Source of the DNA: Candidatus Schekmanbacteria bacterium GWA2_38_11
GTDB lineage: Bacteria > Schekmanbacteria > GWA2-38-11
NCBI GenBank assembly: GCA_001790645.1
Contig: MGDB01000080.1
Coordinates: forward strand, 10,147 to 23,180
Length of the DNA: 13,034 nt
Direction of reading: 5' to 3'
How positions within the stretch are numbered: position 1 is the first letter of the stretch; every line of letters starts with the position of its first letter. The translations under genes were made by a program, and so were the position numbers. A model generated the notes under the pieces. The model saw only the letters and a list, made by a program, of their open reading frames with translations. It was not told the DNA's origin and did no database searches. Positions 1 to 8,224 of the stretch are shown piece after piece.

Positions 1-357
1 CATTGTAGGAAGAAGAAGCAGCGCAGCACACAGCACTGTCGGTCCTGAAGCATAGCCGCCAACTCCGATAACTATGTCAGGTCTGAAGCTGAAAATTATC
101 TGCATTGCCTGAAGAAAACCTAATGGAATTACCAAAACGCTTTTTATCAAATCTGTAATTGATTTCCCCTTTATCCCTGAAGCCCTGATCAATTTAAGCC
201 TCAAGCCGTGAGCGGGAATAATCTTAGTTTCAAGGCCGTAGGCAGTACCTACAAACAGAATCTCAGAAGCAGTTTCTCTCTCCTTTATTTCATTTGCAAT
301 GGCGATCCCTGGATAGATATGACCTCCCGTCCCTCCACCTGCTATTATGGCTTTCAT
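1..357 (-). CDS. murG: MurG, lipid II synthase (N-terminal part, runs off the window)
   Basis: This is the UDP-GlcNAc:undecaprenyl-pyrophosphoryl-MurNAc-pentapeptide GlcNAc transferase, a peripheral enzyme on the inner face of the cytoplasmic membrane that makes lipid II from lipid I. Translating the minus strand from the ATG at 357-355 gives 119 uninterrupted codons to the window edge. The protein starts MKAIIAGGGTGGHIYPGIAIA, whose GGTGGH loop is the MurG N-terminal signature; the second glycine-rich motif, IGVGGYASGP, is at about residues 96-105. The C-terminal UDP-GlcNAc-binding domain lies outside the window. It follows ftsW in the same direction, as in most dcw clusters, but after an unusually large 170-bp spacer with hairpins. 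The nearest purine-rich stretch (AAGGA) is about 13 nt upstream of the ATG, so initiation is not strongly marked. Identification is firm; only completeness is unknown. Confidence 0.95.
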   Translation of the reverse strand, partial: MKAIIAGGGTGGHIYPGIAIANEIKERETASEILFVGTAYGLETKIIPAHGLRLKLIRASGIKGKSITDLIKSVLVIPLGFLQAMQIIFSFRPDIVIGVGGYASGPTVLCAALLLLPTM

Positions 358-457
358 TGGTTTTTATCAATCCTTCTTCTAACGTTTAAACCCAGTCTGT
401 CTTAGAACCGTTAAAAACAAATTGGTAGGTTAGGATCTACTGACCTTAACCTCCGGC

Positions 458-473
458 GGGGTCTGGAGACCCC
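458..473. repeat. Perfect hairpin in the ftsW-murG spacer
   Basis: GGGGTC, a 4-nt TGGA loop, then GACCCC form a perfect 6-bp GC-rich stem (a 7-bp stem with a 2-nt loop is also possible). A weaker imperfect stem lies beside it at about 429-451 (GGTTAGG facing CCTTAACC, with a bulge). Neither is followed by a T run in the direction of the operon, so this is not a typical intrinsic terminator. It may be a dispersed palindromic repeat or an mRNA processing/stability element between ftsW and murG. The rest of the 170-bp spacer has no gene I can support. Confidence 0.6.
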
Positions 474-527
474 ACTCTACCCTTTGTTTCTTGTCAAATA
501 TTTTAGAGCAATATAACATTCTCTGAC

Positions 528-1619
528 CTACGTATGTTCAGATATACTGAGAAGAACTCCAATGGAAAATAAAGATAGTACCACTGAAGACCCTCCATAG
601 CTTATAAGCGGCAACGGCAGGCCCTTTGTCGGAAAAAGCCCAAGTGCCACGCCTATATTTATTGCGCTCTGAAGCCCGATTAACACTGTAATTCCTAAAG
701 ACAGAAACGTCCCAAACAGGTCTTTGGAATTAAGCGACACCCTGATTCCCCTCCAGGCTAAAAGGAAAAAAAGAACTATCACTGTTGAGACTCCTATAAG
801 GCCGAGCTCCTCTCCTATAATTGAGAGAATAAAGTCTGTATGGGGCCAGGGGAGATAAAATAATTTTTCTTTCCCATCTCCTATGCCAACTCCCCATATT
901 CCTCCTCTCCCAAAGGCTAAAAAAGATTGTATTATCTGAAACCCTGAATCCAGCGGATCACTCCATGGATCCCAAAATGCAAGGATTCTCCTTTTTCTGT
1001 AGGAAACGTTTGAGATTGAAAGATACAAGAATGGCAAAGAACACAATGCAAGGGAAACCAGATGGCTCATCCTCACACCTCCTGCAAAGAGCAGCAGGAA
1101 AACAGTGGTAGCCAATGTTATTACTGAACCAAGATCAGGCTGGAGCAGAAGAAGAATGGAAAAGACCCCAAGGACAAGAAGCAAAGGAAGGGCGCCATTA
1201 AAAAACTCACGGAGTTTCTCTTTTCTCTTTGAGATTGAATATGCTGTGTAAAGAATTACACTGAATTTAGCAAATTCTGAGGGCTGGAAAACAATCCCTC
1301 CAATGTTTAACCACCTCTTTGCCCCATTTTTCTCAATACCAAGACCTGGAATTAAAACAGCGATTAACATCAGGAATGAAATACCAAGAATGGGAATTGT
1401 CAATTTCCTCAAATAATGGTAATCAATGTGTGTGGCAACAAGCATCAATACTAATCCTATGGAAATAAATAATACCTGTTTCTTCAAAAAATAGAACGGG
1501 TCATTATAATCCTCTAAAGCGATTATTGCACTTGAACTGTAAATCATTGTAACCCCTATCCCTGAAAGAACCAGAGTAATGAACAACAGCAAATGGTCGT
1601 ATTTAGTTTTTCTGGGCAT
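528..1619 (-). CDS. ftsW: FtsW, septal peptidoglycan glycosyltransferase (SEDS family)
   Basis: A 363-residue polytopic membrane protein of the SEDS (FtsW/RodA/SpoVE) family, which polymerises lipid II at the division septum together with FtsI. Visible family landmarks are KRWL at 101-104, QPSEF at 112-116, QPDLG at 160-164, DPWSDP at 217-222, the HTDFI segment at 260-264 with the conserved aspartate D262, and the LISYGGSS motif at 338-345. Hydrophobic stretches fit roughly ten membrane helices, and the length is normal for the family. It sits 9 bp after murD and before murG, its usual place, which favours FtsW over RodA. The ATG at 1619 has no recognisable Shine-Dalgarno sequence (upstream is AT-only), so it probably depends on coupling with murD translation. 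Being next to a class B PBP gene in the same operon fits the FtsW-FtsI pairing. Confidence 0.95.
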   Translation of the reverse strand: MPRKTKYDHLLLFITLVLSGIGVTMIYSSSAIIALEDYNDPFYFLKKQVLFISIGLVLMLVATHIDYHYLRKLTIPILGISFLMLIAVLIPGLGIEKNGAKRWLNIGGIVFQPSEFAKFSVILYTAYSISKRKEKLREFFNGALPLLLVLGVFSILLLLQPDLGSVITLATTVFLLLFAGGVRMSHLVSLALCSLPFLYLSISNVSYRKRRILAFWDPWSDPLDSGFQIIQSFLAFGRGGIWGVGIGDGKEKLFYLPWPHTDFILSIIGEELGLIGVSTVIVLFFLLAWRGIRVSLNSKDLFGTFLSLGITVLIGLQSAINIGVALGLFPTKGLPLPLISYGGSSVVLSLFSIGVLLSISEHT

Positions 1620-1628
1620 ACAATTAAT

Positions 1629-3014
1629 TTAATTATTAAGCTCCATTACCGCTTTTTTAAAAACCTGCCCCCTCTCCTCATAGGAGCTGAACATATCAAA
1701 ACTTGCACATCCCGGGGAAAGGAGAACTACATCTCCTTGTGAGGCTGCCGCATATGATTTCCTCACAGCATCTTCCATACTGCATGCATCTATTGTCCTG
1801 GCAATATCCCCGAGAGATTTTTTTATCTTCTCCTTAGCTTCTCCAAGTAGCACCAAACTCTTTACCTTTGATTTTACAAGGTCCCGAAGGCTAAAAAAAT
1901 CACCATTTTTATCCCTCCCTCCGGCAATCAGGATCACAGGAGAAGAGTAGCTCATCAGTGATTTAATAACAGCACCTACATTTGTACCCTTAGAATCATC
2001 AATGAACCTTACTCCGTTTAACTCCCTCACAAACTCCATCCTGTGGTGAGGGGGCTTGAATTTCTTTAAAGCCTCTCTTATTCTATCAGGAGTCACTTCG
2101 CAGATACTGCAAGCCGTTATTGCTGCTAAAACATTTTCAAGATTATGGAGTCCCTCAAGCTTTACTTCGCTTACCGGACAAACCGTTTTTGCCGTACTTC
2201 CAAATCTTGTAATTATCTGGTCTCCTTCTATGTAACTACCCTTTATTACTGCATCTTTGGTGCTAAAATATAAAATAGAGAAATCTCCCTGAGGTTTAAG
2301 CTCCCTCAGCATGGGGTCATCATAGTTTAATATTAGAAAATCTCCCTTCCCCTGTTTTTCAAAAATTCTGAATTTTGTTTCAGCATATTCATCAATGTTT
2401 CTGTATCTATCAAGATGATCTGGTGTGACATTTAATATCAGGCTTATAAATGGTTTGAAATTGATGATTCCCTCAAGCTGGAAACTTGAAACCTCAACCA
2501 CCAAGTAATCATATTCAGAAGAATCTAAAGGAATCCCTGATAGAGGATTCCCGATGTTTCCTGCTGATATAGCTTTATAGCCGCCTTCTGTAAGAATCTC
2601 CTTGATTAGCTTTGTAGTTGTTGTTTTGCCATTGGTCCCTGTTATTGCAATAACCGGGCTTTTTAAAAAATTATAAGCAAGTTCTATCTCGCTTATAACC
2701 TCTATCCCAAGACTTCTCGCTTTAACCAATAGAGGGATTGAACCCGGTATTCCCGGACTAACCACTATTAAATCAACCCCTTCAAGGAGGGACTCAGTGT
2801 GGGAACCAAGAAAGAATTCCACATTCACTCCTTCAAGCATCCTGATATATTCCTTCAATTCTTCCTCGCCTTTTATATCTGAGACCAGAACTTTAGCTCC
2901 GAGACCACAGCAGAGCCTTGCTGAAGCTGCTCCAGTCCTTGCAAGACCAAGGATGAGGATCTTTTTCCCTTTTATCTTTAGCCCTTTTGAGTTTTCTTTA
3001 TTTTGTGATCTCAT
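1629..3014 (-). CDS. murD: MurD, UDP-MurNAc-L-alanine:D-glutamate ligase
   Basis: Cytoplasmic ATP-dependent ligase adding D-glutamate to UDP-MurNAc-L-Ala. The 461-residue protein shows the expected three-domain Mur ligase plan: an N-terminal Rossmann-like domain binding the UDP moiety (GLARTG at 23-28), a central ATPase domain with P-loop ITGTNGKTT at 124-132 (K130), the NVTPDHLDRY segment near 195-204, and the lysine expected to be carbamylated in the YAETKFRIF stretch (K214); the C-terminal domain ends with the SPGCASFDMF motif typical of MurD. Start ATG at 3014 overlaps the 3' end of murF by 17 nt, suggesting translational coupling. The short extension before residue 15 is slightly longer than usual. 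Next to murF rather than mraY, which is atypical. MurD is chosen over MurC/E/F by the SPGCAS motif and cluster order. Confidence 0.95.
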   Translation of the reverse strand: MRSQNKENSKGLKIKGKKILILGLARTGAASARLCCGLGAKVLVSDIKGEEELKEYIRMLEGVNVEFFLGSHTESLLEGVDLIVVSPGIPGSIPLLVKARSLGIEVISEIELAYNFLKSPVIAITGTNGKTTTTKLIKEILTEGGYKAISAGNIGNPLSGIPLDSSEYDYLVVEVSSFQLEGIINFKPFISLILNVTPDHLDRYRNIDEYAETKFRIFEKQGKGDFLILNYDDPMLRELKPQGDFSILYFSTKDAVIKGSYIEGDQIITRFGSTAKTVCPVSEVKLEGLHNLENVLAAITACSICEVTPDRIREALKKFKPPHHRMEFVRELNGVRFIDDSKGTNVGAVIKSLMSYSSPVILIAGGRDKNGDFFSLRDLVKSKVKSLVLLGEAKEKIKKSLGDIARTIDACSMEDAVRKSYAAASQGDVVLLSPGCASFDMFSSYEERGQVFKKAVMELNN

Positions 3015-4389
3015 TTACTATCTCATCAAGTTTCATGCCCCTTGACCCTTTGACCAGCAACCAATCCCCGGGCATCAACTCTTCTCTAAGAATTTTTAAG
3101 ACCCTGCCTGAAGATGTAAAACTCCTTACTCTGTCCCATGACATCCCCTTTTTTACAGCCTCTATGGCTATCACCTTTGCCAAAGGCCCCACTGTAAACA
3201 GTAAATCATATGGCCCTTTACCTACAATTGACCCTATCCCCCTGTGGGAGGCTTTTGCAAATTTTCCAAGTTCAAGCATATCACCAAGAAGGAGAGCCTT
3301 TCTCCCTGAAACCTTGATTTTTGCAAAGGCATCAAGGGCCTTTGACATTGATAAGGGATTTGCATTGTAAGTATCATTTAAAATATTTAACCCTCGCTTA
3401 GTCTTTATCAGCTCCATCCTCAGATGAATTCCCTTGTAAGACTCAAGGCCCTTTTTAATCTCCTCTGGTGAAACTCCAAAATAATGGGAACAGGCAGAAG
3501 CAGCAAGAGCGTTATAAACATTGTGCTCGCCGATAGTATGCAGATGCACTCCTATCTTTTCTCCTCCGATAAGCAGTTTAAAATTAATACCCAACCCTTT
3601 GTTCTCAATCCCCTCTGCCTTGATTTCATTTTCAGCTTCTTTGCCAAAATAAATTTTTCTTCCTCTGTAGCTTTTAACTGCATCAACCAGGTTAGGATCA
3701 TCTCCATTGACAATGGCAACCCCGCGAGGAGACAGAGAATAAACAAGTTCAGCCTTGCATTTGGCAATATCCTTAATGCTTTTGAAATTCTCTGCATGGG
3801 CTAACCCCACGTTAGTGATAATCCCCGCGTTAGGCATTGCAATTTTACACAGTTCCCTTATCTCTCCGGGCCTGCTCATCCCCATTTCCATTATGGCAAT
3901 CTGATGCTTCTTCTCCAAAGGAAGAAGGCTCAGGGGAAGGCCGATATGGTTATTGAAATTCCCGGGATTTTTTATGGTCTTAAATTTTTTTCTTAAAATA
4001 AAATCAACCATCTCCTTTACAGAGGTCTTCCCATTGCTTCCGGTAATCCCAATAAGAGGTATGGGAAATTTTTTCCTGTAAAATATTGCAAGATTATGAA
4101 GAGCCTCAAGCGTATCTTTTACCTCAATGAAAATTACACACTGTGAAGAAAGCACTGTCTGCTTTATGTTTTCTTTTTTAGAGTAAATAATTCCCGTTGC
4201 ACCTGAACCAATGGCCTTAGGAATAAAGGCATGGCCATCAAATTTTTCTCCCTTTATAGCCAGGAAAAGTTCACCCGGTTTAATTTTCCTTGAATCTGTA
4301 GAGATACCTTTAAAAGAAGTAATCCCTCCCTGTGACCTAACGATTCCTCCTGTTGCAGTTACTATTTCATAGAGTAAAAATTTCTTCAC
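2998..4389 (-). CDS. murF: MurF, UDP-MurNAc-tripeptide:D-Ala-D-Ala ligase
   Basis: Cytoplasmic Mur ligase that adds the D-Ala-D-Ala dipeptide to UDP-MurNAc-tripeptide, completing the pentapeptide precursor. The 463-residue protein has the N-terminal substrate domain (STDSRKIKPGELF near 30-42), the P-loop GITGSNGKT at 114-122 (K121), the MurF-typical NDTYNANPLSM motif in the C-terminal half, and a GSRGMKLDEIV tail resembling the conserved MurF C-terminus. The start is a GTG at 4389-4387 overlapping the murE stop (GTGA, 4-nt overlap), with a weak GGGGA ribosome-binding stretch inside murE, so translation is probably coupled to murE. Its 3' end overlaps murD; in most bacteria mraY would follow here. 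Length is normal and no catalytic motif is missing. Confidence 0.95.
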   Translation of the reverse strand: MKKFLLYEIVTATGGIVRSQGGITSFKGISTDSRKIKPGELFLAIKGEKFDGHAFIPKAIGSGATGIIYSKKENIKQTVLSSQCVIFIEVKDTLEALHNLAIFYRKKFPIPLIGITGSNGKTSVKEMVDFILRKKFKTIKNPGNFNNHIGLPLSLLPLEKKHQIAIMEMGMSRPGEIRELCKIAMPNAGIITNVGLAHAENFKSIKDIAKCKAELVYSLSPRGVAIVNGDDPNLVDAVKSYRGRKIYFGKEAENEIKAEGIENKGLGINFKLLIGGEKIGVHLHTIGEHNVYNALAASACSHYFGVSPEEIKKGLESYKGIHLRMELIKTKRGLNILNDTYNANPLSMSKALDAFAKIKVSGRKALLLGDMLELGKFAKASHRGIGSIVGKGPYDLLFTVGPLAKVIAIEAVKKGMSWDRVRSFTSSGRVLKILREELMPGDWLLVKGSRGMKLDEIVNEITK

Positions 4390-5891
4390 GCTTTCCCCAT
4401 CTTTTTTAATTTCTCTAAAACAACTTCTTTATCATCAAAATGGATTATTTTGTTCCCTATGATCTGATAGTCTTCATGCCCTTTTCCTGCAATAACTATA
4501 AGGTCTCCCGTTTGAGCTATCTCAAGCGCCCCGTAAATTGCCTCACGCCTGTCCGGAATGATTTTAACCTTCTCTTTTATTTCCTTCCCCTTTATGCCGG
4601 CCTTTATATCCTCAATTATTTTAACGGGGTCTTCAGACCTCGGGTTATCTGAAGTAATGTAAAGGAGGTCAGAAAGCTCAGCACCGATTCTCCCCATCTC
4701 AGGCCGTTTCCCTTTATCCCTATCTCCGCCGCAACCAAAGACAGTTATGAGTTTTCCTCTTGAAATATTTTTAGCCTGACTGAGGCATCTCTCTAAGGCA
4801 TCAGGAGTGTGGGCATAGTCAACAATAATCTCAAAATCTCCATTCCACTCGACCATCTGGAATCTTCCGGGTACAGATTTCATAGCTGCGATCCCCTCTA
4901 CGATTTTTTCCTTCCTTATACCCAGACAATAGGAAGCTGCTGCAGCAGCCAGGATATTATAGATATTAAATCCACCTGCAAGAGGTGATGAAATATCAAT
5001 CTCTCCATCAGGGAATATGACTCTGCCCCTGGTCCCGCTGAAATCACTTTTAAAATCTGCCGCACTAATATCTGCCTTCACTTTAAGCCCATAGGTTGCA
5101 ATTCTCACACCTGTTGCAGCAATAATTTCTCCTGCCACCGGGTCATCAGCGTTGATAACTGCAAATGTAGTAGTATCACTGCCATTCATATTTTTTAACC
5201 CCTGGAAAAGTTTTTTTTTAGCTGAAAGATAATTTTTCATATTCTTATGAAAATCCAAATGCTCTTTGGTAAGGTTGGTAAAAATAGCTCCTGTAAAATA
5301 GCATCCGTCAACCCGGTTCAGTTCAAGTGAATGTGAGGAAACCTCTATAATTGCAAAACCGCAACCAGCTGACACCATATCCTTTAAAATTTTTTGTAAA
5401 TCAGAAGATTCCGGTGTTGTCCTTAGAGCCGGCAATACTTCATCTCCTATGCGGTAGTTTATGGTCCCAATGAGCCCCGTTTTCTTCCCGTCTTCTTTCA
5501 GGATTGATTCTATAAGATAGGAAGTAGTCGTTTTGCCGTTAGTACCTGTTATCCCGATTAACTTAAGACTTCTGCTCGGAAAGTCATAAAACTTGTTCGC
5601 AAGAAGGGCAAGATCACTGCGTGAGTCCTTAACCTCTATCGCGGTAAAAGGCTTGTTCTGTCTATAGGCTTTGGCATCAAAAAGCCCTTCATTTACCACA
5701 ATTGCTTTTGCCCCCCGGGCAAGGGAATCCCCTATGAATTTATGTCCGTCATCACTTAGACCCCTGATAGCTACAAAGAGTGAACCATCTTTTATCTTTC
5801 TTGAATCATATTCTATACTTGAAATATTTAAGTCTGTTTCCCCCGAGATCTTTTTCTCAGGAAGTATTTCTAAAAGTTTATTTAATAACAT
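4386..5891 (-). CDS. murE: MurE, UDP-MurNAc-dipeptide:meso-diaminopimelate ligase
   Basis: Cytoplasmic Mur ligase adding the third stem-peptide residue. The 501-residue protein carries an N-terminal UDP-binding domain (SSIEYDSRKIKDGSLFVA, 24-41), P-loop GITGTNGKTT at 113-122 (K120), the LTKEHLDFH segment at 207-215, the lysine-rich YLSAKKKLF stretch with the probable carbamylated lysine near 225, and GKGHED at 469-474. The DNPRSEDP motif at 415-422 is the family marker for meso-diaminopimelate specificity, so the cell wall is inferred to be of the mDAP type. The ATG at 5891 lies 8 bp after the ftsI stop and has no clear Shine-Dalgarno sequence. The 3' end overlaps murF by 4 nt. The cysteine-containing, highly conserved central domain looks intact. 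Confidence 0.95.
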   Translation of the reverse strand: MLLNKLLEILPEKKISGETDLNISSIEYDSRKIKDGSLFVAIRGLSDDGHKFIGDSLARGAKAIVVNEGLFDAKAYRQNKPFTAIEVKDSRSDLALLANKFYDFPSRSLKLIGITGTNGKTTTSYLIESILKEDGKKTGLIGTINYRIGDEVLPALRTTPESSDLQKILKDMVSAGCGFAIIEVSSHSLELNRVDGCYFTGAIFTNLTKEHLDFHKNMKNYLSAKKKLFQGLKNMNGSDTTTFAVINADDPVAGEIIAATGVRIATYGLKVKADISAADFKSDFSGTRGRVIFPDGEIDISSPLAGGFNIYNILAAAAASYCLGIRKEKIVEGIAAMKSVPGRFQMVEWNGDFEIIVDYAHTPDALERCLSQAKNISRGKLITVFGCGGDRDKGKRPEMGRIGAELSDLLYITSDNPRSEDPVKIIEDIKAGIKGKEIKEKVKIIPDRREAIYGALEIAQTGDLIVIAGKGHEDYQIIGNKIIHFDDKEVVLEKLKKMGKA

Positions 5892-5899
5892 TTATTTTT

Positions 5900-7717
5900 T
5901 TACAGGGTTTTATTTTTACCTGACGAATTCTCTTCCTCTGAAGGCGCTGCTTTATCGAATTTTGAGAGAGCTATGCCTCCGGATTTGTTGTTTTTATCAG
6001 ATGCTGCTGCATAAGTATTTGGAGTTTCCTCTTCAGGTTTAATGTTCATATATCTCATAATCCTCTCAGCCATTCTTGAGAAAGCAGGTGCAGCAATAAC
6101 TCCGCCGTAATGGGCTGTTGAAGGTTCATCTATTACAACAAGAATCGTTATTACCGGGTTATTTACAGGCAGATAACCTACAAAGGAAGAGTTGAATTTA
6201 CCGCTCACGTACCCACCGCCTCCTTTTTTTGCTATCTGGGCTGTTCCTGTTTTTCCGGCAACCTGGAATCCCTTGACCTTGGCAAGATTACCCGTACCCT
6301 CCTCACTCACAACCCCTTTTAAAATCCCGCTTAATATTTTTGCAGTTTTTTCTGAAATCACCCTTCTCTTGATCTCAGTTTTAAATTCCTTTTCCACATT
6401 CCCTTCAGAATCCTCTACCTTTATGGCAATCCTTGGTTTGTAGAGAACTCCTCCATTACCTATGGCTGAATAAATCAGCGCAAGCTGTAAAGGCGTTACT
6501 GATACTTCCTGCCCTATGGGAATTGCGCCGATTGACGTACCGGACCATTCCTCAGGCTTACGGAGTATTCCCGGAGACTCGCCGTCCAGCTCAACCCCGG
6601 TCCGTTCACCTACGCCGAAAAGCCGCATGTACTTATAGAGCTGCAAGGATCCAAGCATCATGCCAAGCTTTATTGTCCCAACATTGCTCGATTTCTGGAT
6701 TACCTGCTCAAAGCTTAGCATCCCGTATTTGTGGACATCTGATATTTTCTTGTTTGCTACCTGGATAAAACCGTTTGAGCAGTCTAAAATTGTATCAGGT
6801 TTTGCAACAGACTCTTCCAGTGCAGCTGAGGCCGTTATGACCTTGAAAGTTGAGCCTGGCTCATAGGGATCACTTATAACTTTGTTCCTCCAGTCAGATG
6901 GTGAATGCTGATTCACCTGGTTGGGATTGAATTTTGGCATAGCGGCAACAGCCAGTATGTCACCGTTCCTTGGGTTTACTGCAACAGCACAACCTCCTGC
7001 AGCCTTAACTTCCTCAACCCTTTTTTCAAGTTCTGACTGAACTATATACTGAATATTTTCATCAATTGTAAGGACAATACTTTTCCCCTCAGACCTCGGC
7101 TTTTCAAAAACGTAGATGGACCTTCCTTTGGCATCCTTTTCAGTCATGATCCTTACCCCGGATTTCCCTTTAATGAACTCATCAAACCGTTTCTCAATTC
7201 CTCCAAGCCCGTCATTATCAATACCGGAAAACCCTATCAGCTGACTGGCAAGTTCCCCTTTTGGATAAAACCTCTGGCTTTCTTTCAAGAAATCTATCCC
7301 CTCAGGTTTAATTTTTTCTATGGCTTGAAATTCATCCTCTGATACTTTTCTTTTAATCCAGACAAAGGCTTTCTTAGAGCTTAATTTCTCTTCTAAAGAT
7401 TTCCTGCTGACAGAGAGGATTTTTGATAGAGTTCCTGCTACCTTTTTAGGGTTCTCAATCTTTAAAGGCATTGCATAGACTGAATTTACGTCAATGCTGA
7501 CAGCCATACTCCTGTAGTTGCGGTCATAGACAATACCTCTTACAGGGTTTATGACGATTCTCTGGGTTGACTGTTTTTCTGCGCGATCACTTAATGGCTT
7601 ATGTTTTACTACCTGAAGGTAGAAATCTTTTACGAGGGCAACTGCGAAAAGGACAGAAAGAAAAGAGAATATTATGAAAATCCGTTTTCTCGTGTTATCA
7701 TTGCTTGGATTAGTCAT
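5900..7717 (-). CDS. ftsI: FtsI/PBP3-type septal peptidoglycan transpeptidase
   Basis: A class B penicillin-binding protein that crosslinks septal peptidoglycan, anchored in the cytoplasmic membrane with its catalytic domain in the periplasm. The 605-residue sequence begins with a short basic cytoplasmic tail, a membrane helix at about 12-31, the dimerisation/pedestal domain with the RGIVYDRN motif at 60-67, then the transpeptidase domain: nucleophile motif S289-T-F-K292, SSN at 343-345, and KTGT at 489-492. No PASTA domains are visible; instead the protein ends in a polar, low-complexity tail (about 560-605) that looks lineage specific. The ATG at 7717 is the first possible start (a stop codon lies two codons upstream) and has no Shine-Dalgarno sequence. 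It lies inside the last codons of a possible small ORF (7710-7814). Position between ftsL and murE supports FtsI over the elongation PBP2. Confidence 0.95.
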   Translation of the reverse strand: MTNPSNDNTRKRIFIIFSFLSVLFAVALVKDFYLQVVKHKPLSDRAEKQSTQRIVINPVRGIVYDRNYRSMAVSIDVNSVYAMPLKIENPKKVAGTLSKILSVSRKSLEEKLSSKKAFVWIKRKVSEDEFQAIEKIKPEGIDFLKESQRFYPKGELASQLIGFSGIDNDGLGGIEKRFDEFIKGKSGVRIMTEKDAKGRSIYVFEKPRSEGKSIVLTIDENIQYIVQSELEKRVEEVKAAGGCAVAVNPRNGDILAVAAMPKFNPNQVNQHSPSDWRNKVISDPYEPGSTFKVITASAALEESVAKPDTILDCSNGFIQVANKKISDVHKYGMLSFEQVIQKSSNVGTIKLGMMLGSLQLYKYMRLFGVGERTGVELDGESPGILRKPEEWSGTSIGAIPIGQEVSVTPLQLALIYSAIGNGGVLYKPRIAIKVEDSEGNVEKEFKTEIKRRVISEKTAKILSGILKGVVSEEGTGNLAKVKGFQVAGKTGTAQIAKKGGGGYVSGKFNSSFVGYLPVNNPVITILVVIDEPSTAHYGGVIAAPAFSRMAERIMRYMNIKPEEETPNTYAAASDKNNKSGGIALSKFDKAAPSEEENSSGKNKTL

Positions 7718-7814
7718 AGTTTATTCTGCCAGTAAAAAGAGCCCAGAAAAAGTTTTTAAGCTCCCCTAATCTCCGTAATCTGAATTTCATCGCTGTAATC
7801 AGAAGCCTCTCCAT
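7710..7814 (-). CDS. Possible 34-codon ORF between ftsL and ftsI
   Basis: The 113-bp spacer between ftsL and ftsI contains an ATG at 7814 opening a 34-residue frame (begins MERLLITAMK, ends GRINYD, rich in Arg, Lys, Leu and Phe) whose stop TAA overlaps the ftsI start by 8 nt (ATGACTAA arrangement). It has no homolog I recognise and no clear Shine-Dalgarno sequence. The overlap could serve translational coupling for ftsI, which itself lacks a ribosome binding site, but a chance frame of this length is quite possible. Confidence 0.22.
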   Translation of the reverse strand: MERLLITAMKFRLRRLGELKNFFWALFTGRINYD

Positions 7815-7832
7815 CACTTTTATAAGGCTTCT
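7801..7832. repeat. Inverted repeat at the ftsL stop codon
   Basis: AGAAGCCT at 7801-7808 faces its exact complement AGGCTTCT at 7825-7832 across a 16-nt loop, giving an 8-bp stem that includes the end of ftsL. There is no adjacent T run in the minus direction. It could occlude the start of the small ORF at 7814, which lies in the loop, but this is only inference. Confidence 0.4.
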
Positions 7833-8181
7833 ATTTCCCTTTTTCTTCTATAATCTTAACCTGGTCAAATGCCGGGGGTCTTAAGTTTAAACTTTCAGTC
7901 GCCTCCTTCTCAACCCTGCTCAGAGATGAAAGCGAGGATATTTCAAACTTCAGCTTTATGTTTTTAAAACTTAATTCCTTCAGAGAACGCCTCAGCTGAT
8001 GGATCTCATAAGTCATCTTCATGATATAAATCTGTTGCCATGCCAGAAAAAATATTCCACTGAAAAAAACCAGGACTATAGTGAAGTAGATAAAAAACCT
8101 TCTCAGTACCTTTACACCCTCCTGTCTTAGGGCAATGTTTTCTCCTAAAAGAATACCAGGGTTTGAAAGAGTTTTAGCCAA
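7831..8181 (-). CDS. ftsL: FtsL, septal divisome bitopic protein
   Basis: A 116-residue single-pass membrane protein matching FtsL in size, topology and position. FtsL binds FtsB/DivIC and FtsQ and activates FtsWI. Residues 1-28 are a short basic cytoplasmic part, 29-49 a strong membrane helix (FFIYFTIVLVFFSGIFFLAW), and 52-90 a heptad-rich segment (IHQLRRSLKEL, IKLKFEISSL) expected to form a periplasmic coiled coil, followed by the LNLRPP motif typical of FtsL C-termini. The start is a TTG at 8181-8179, supported by a near-perfect Shine-Dalgarno AAGGAGG at 8196-8190 with 8 nt spacing; no earlier ATG fits. FtsL sequence conservation is low, so the call rests on topology, the C-terminal motif and location between rsmH and ftsI. 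Confidence 0.88.
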   Translation of the reverse strand: MAKTLSNPGILLGENIALRQEGVKVLRRFFIYFTIVLVFFSGIFFLAWQQIYIMKMTYEIHQLRRSLKELSFKNIKLKFEISSLSSLSRVEKEATESLNLRPPAFDQVKIIEEKGK

Positions 8182-8189
8182 ATCCTAAT

Positions 8190-8196
8190 CCTCCTT
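8190..8196 (-). promoter_or_regulatory. Strong ribosome binding site deciding the TTG start of ftsL
   Basis: AAGGAGG on the minus strand, 8 nt before TTG. It is the best Shine-Dalgarno sequence in the dcw cluster and the reason for accepting the TTG start. Confidence 0.8.
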
Positions 8197-8224
8197 ATAA
8201 TCTTGACAGACGGAGCTTACTAAC

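Noticed and set aside
469..497. TTGACA at 497-492 (minus) as a promoter for murG
   Set aside because: At 17 bp spacing the -10 would be TGGGGT, which is poor; the better TAGAGT is only 12 bp away.
2987..3370. Long plus-strand frame antisense to murF
   Set aside because: It is a shadow of the intact, motif-bearing murF on the other strand; composition is Ser/Phe/Pro-rich as expected for an antisense reading.
6433..6768. Plus-strand frame of 111 codons antisense to ftsI
   Set aside because: It lies over the conserved transpeptidase domain, whose SxN and surrounding motifs are intact in the minus strand.
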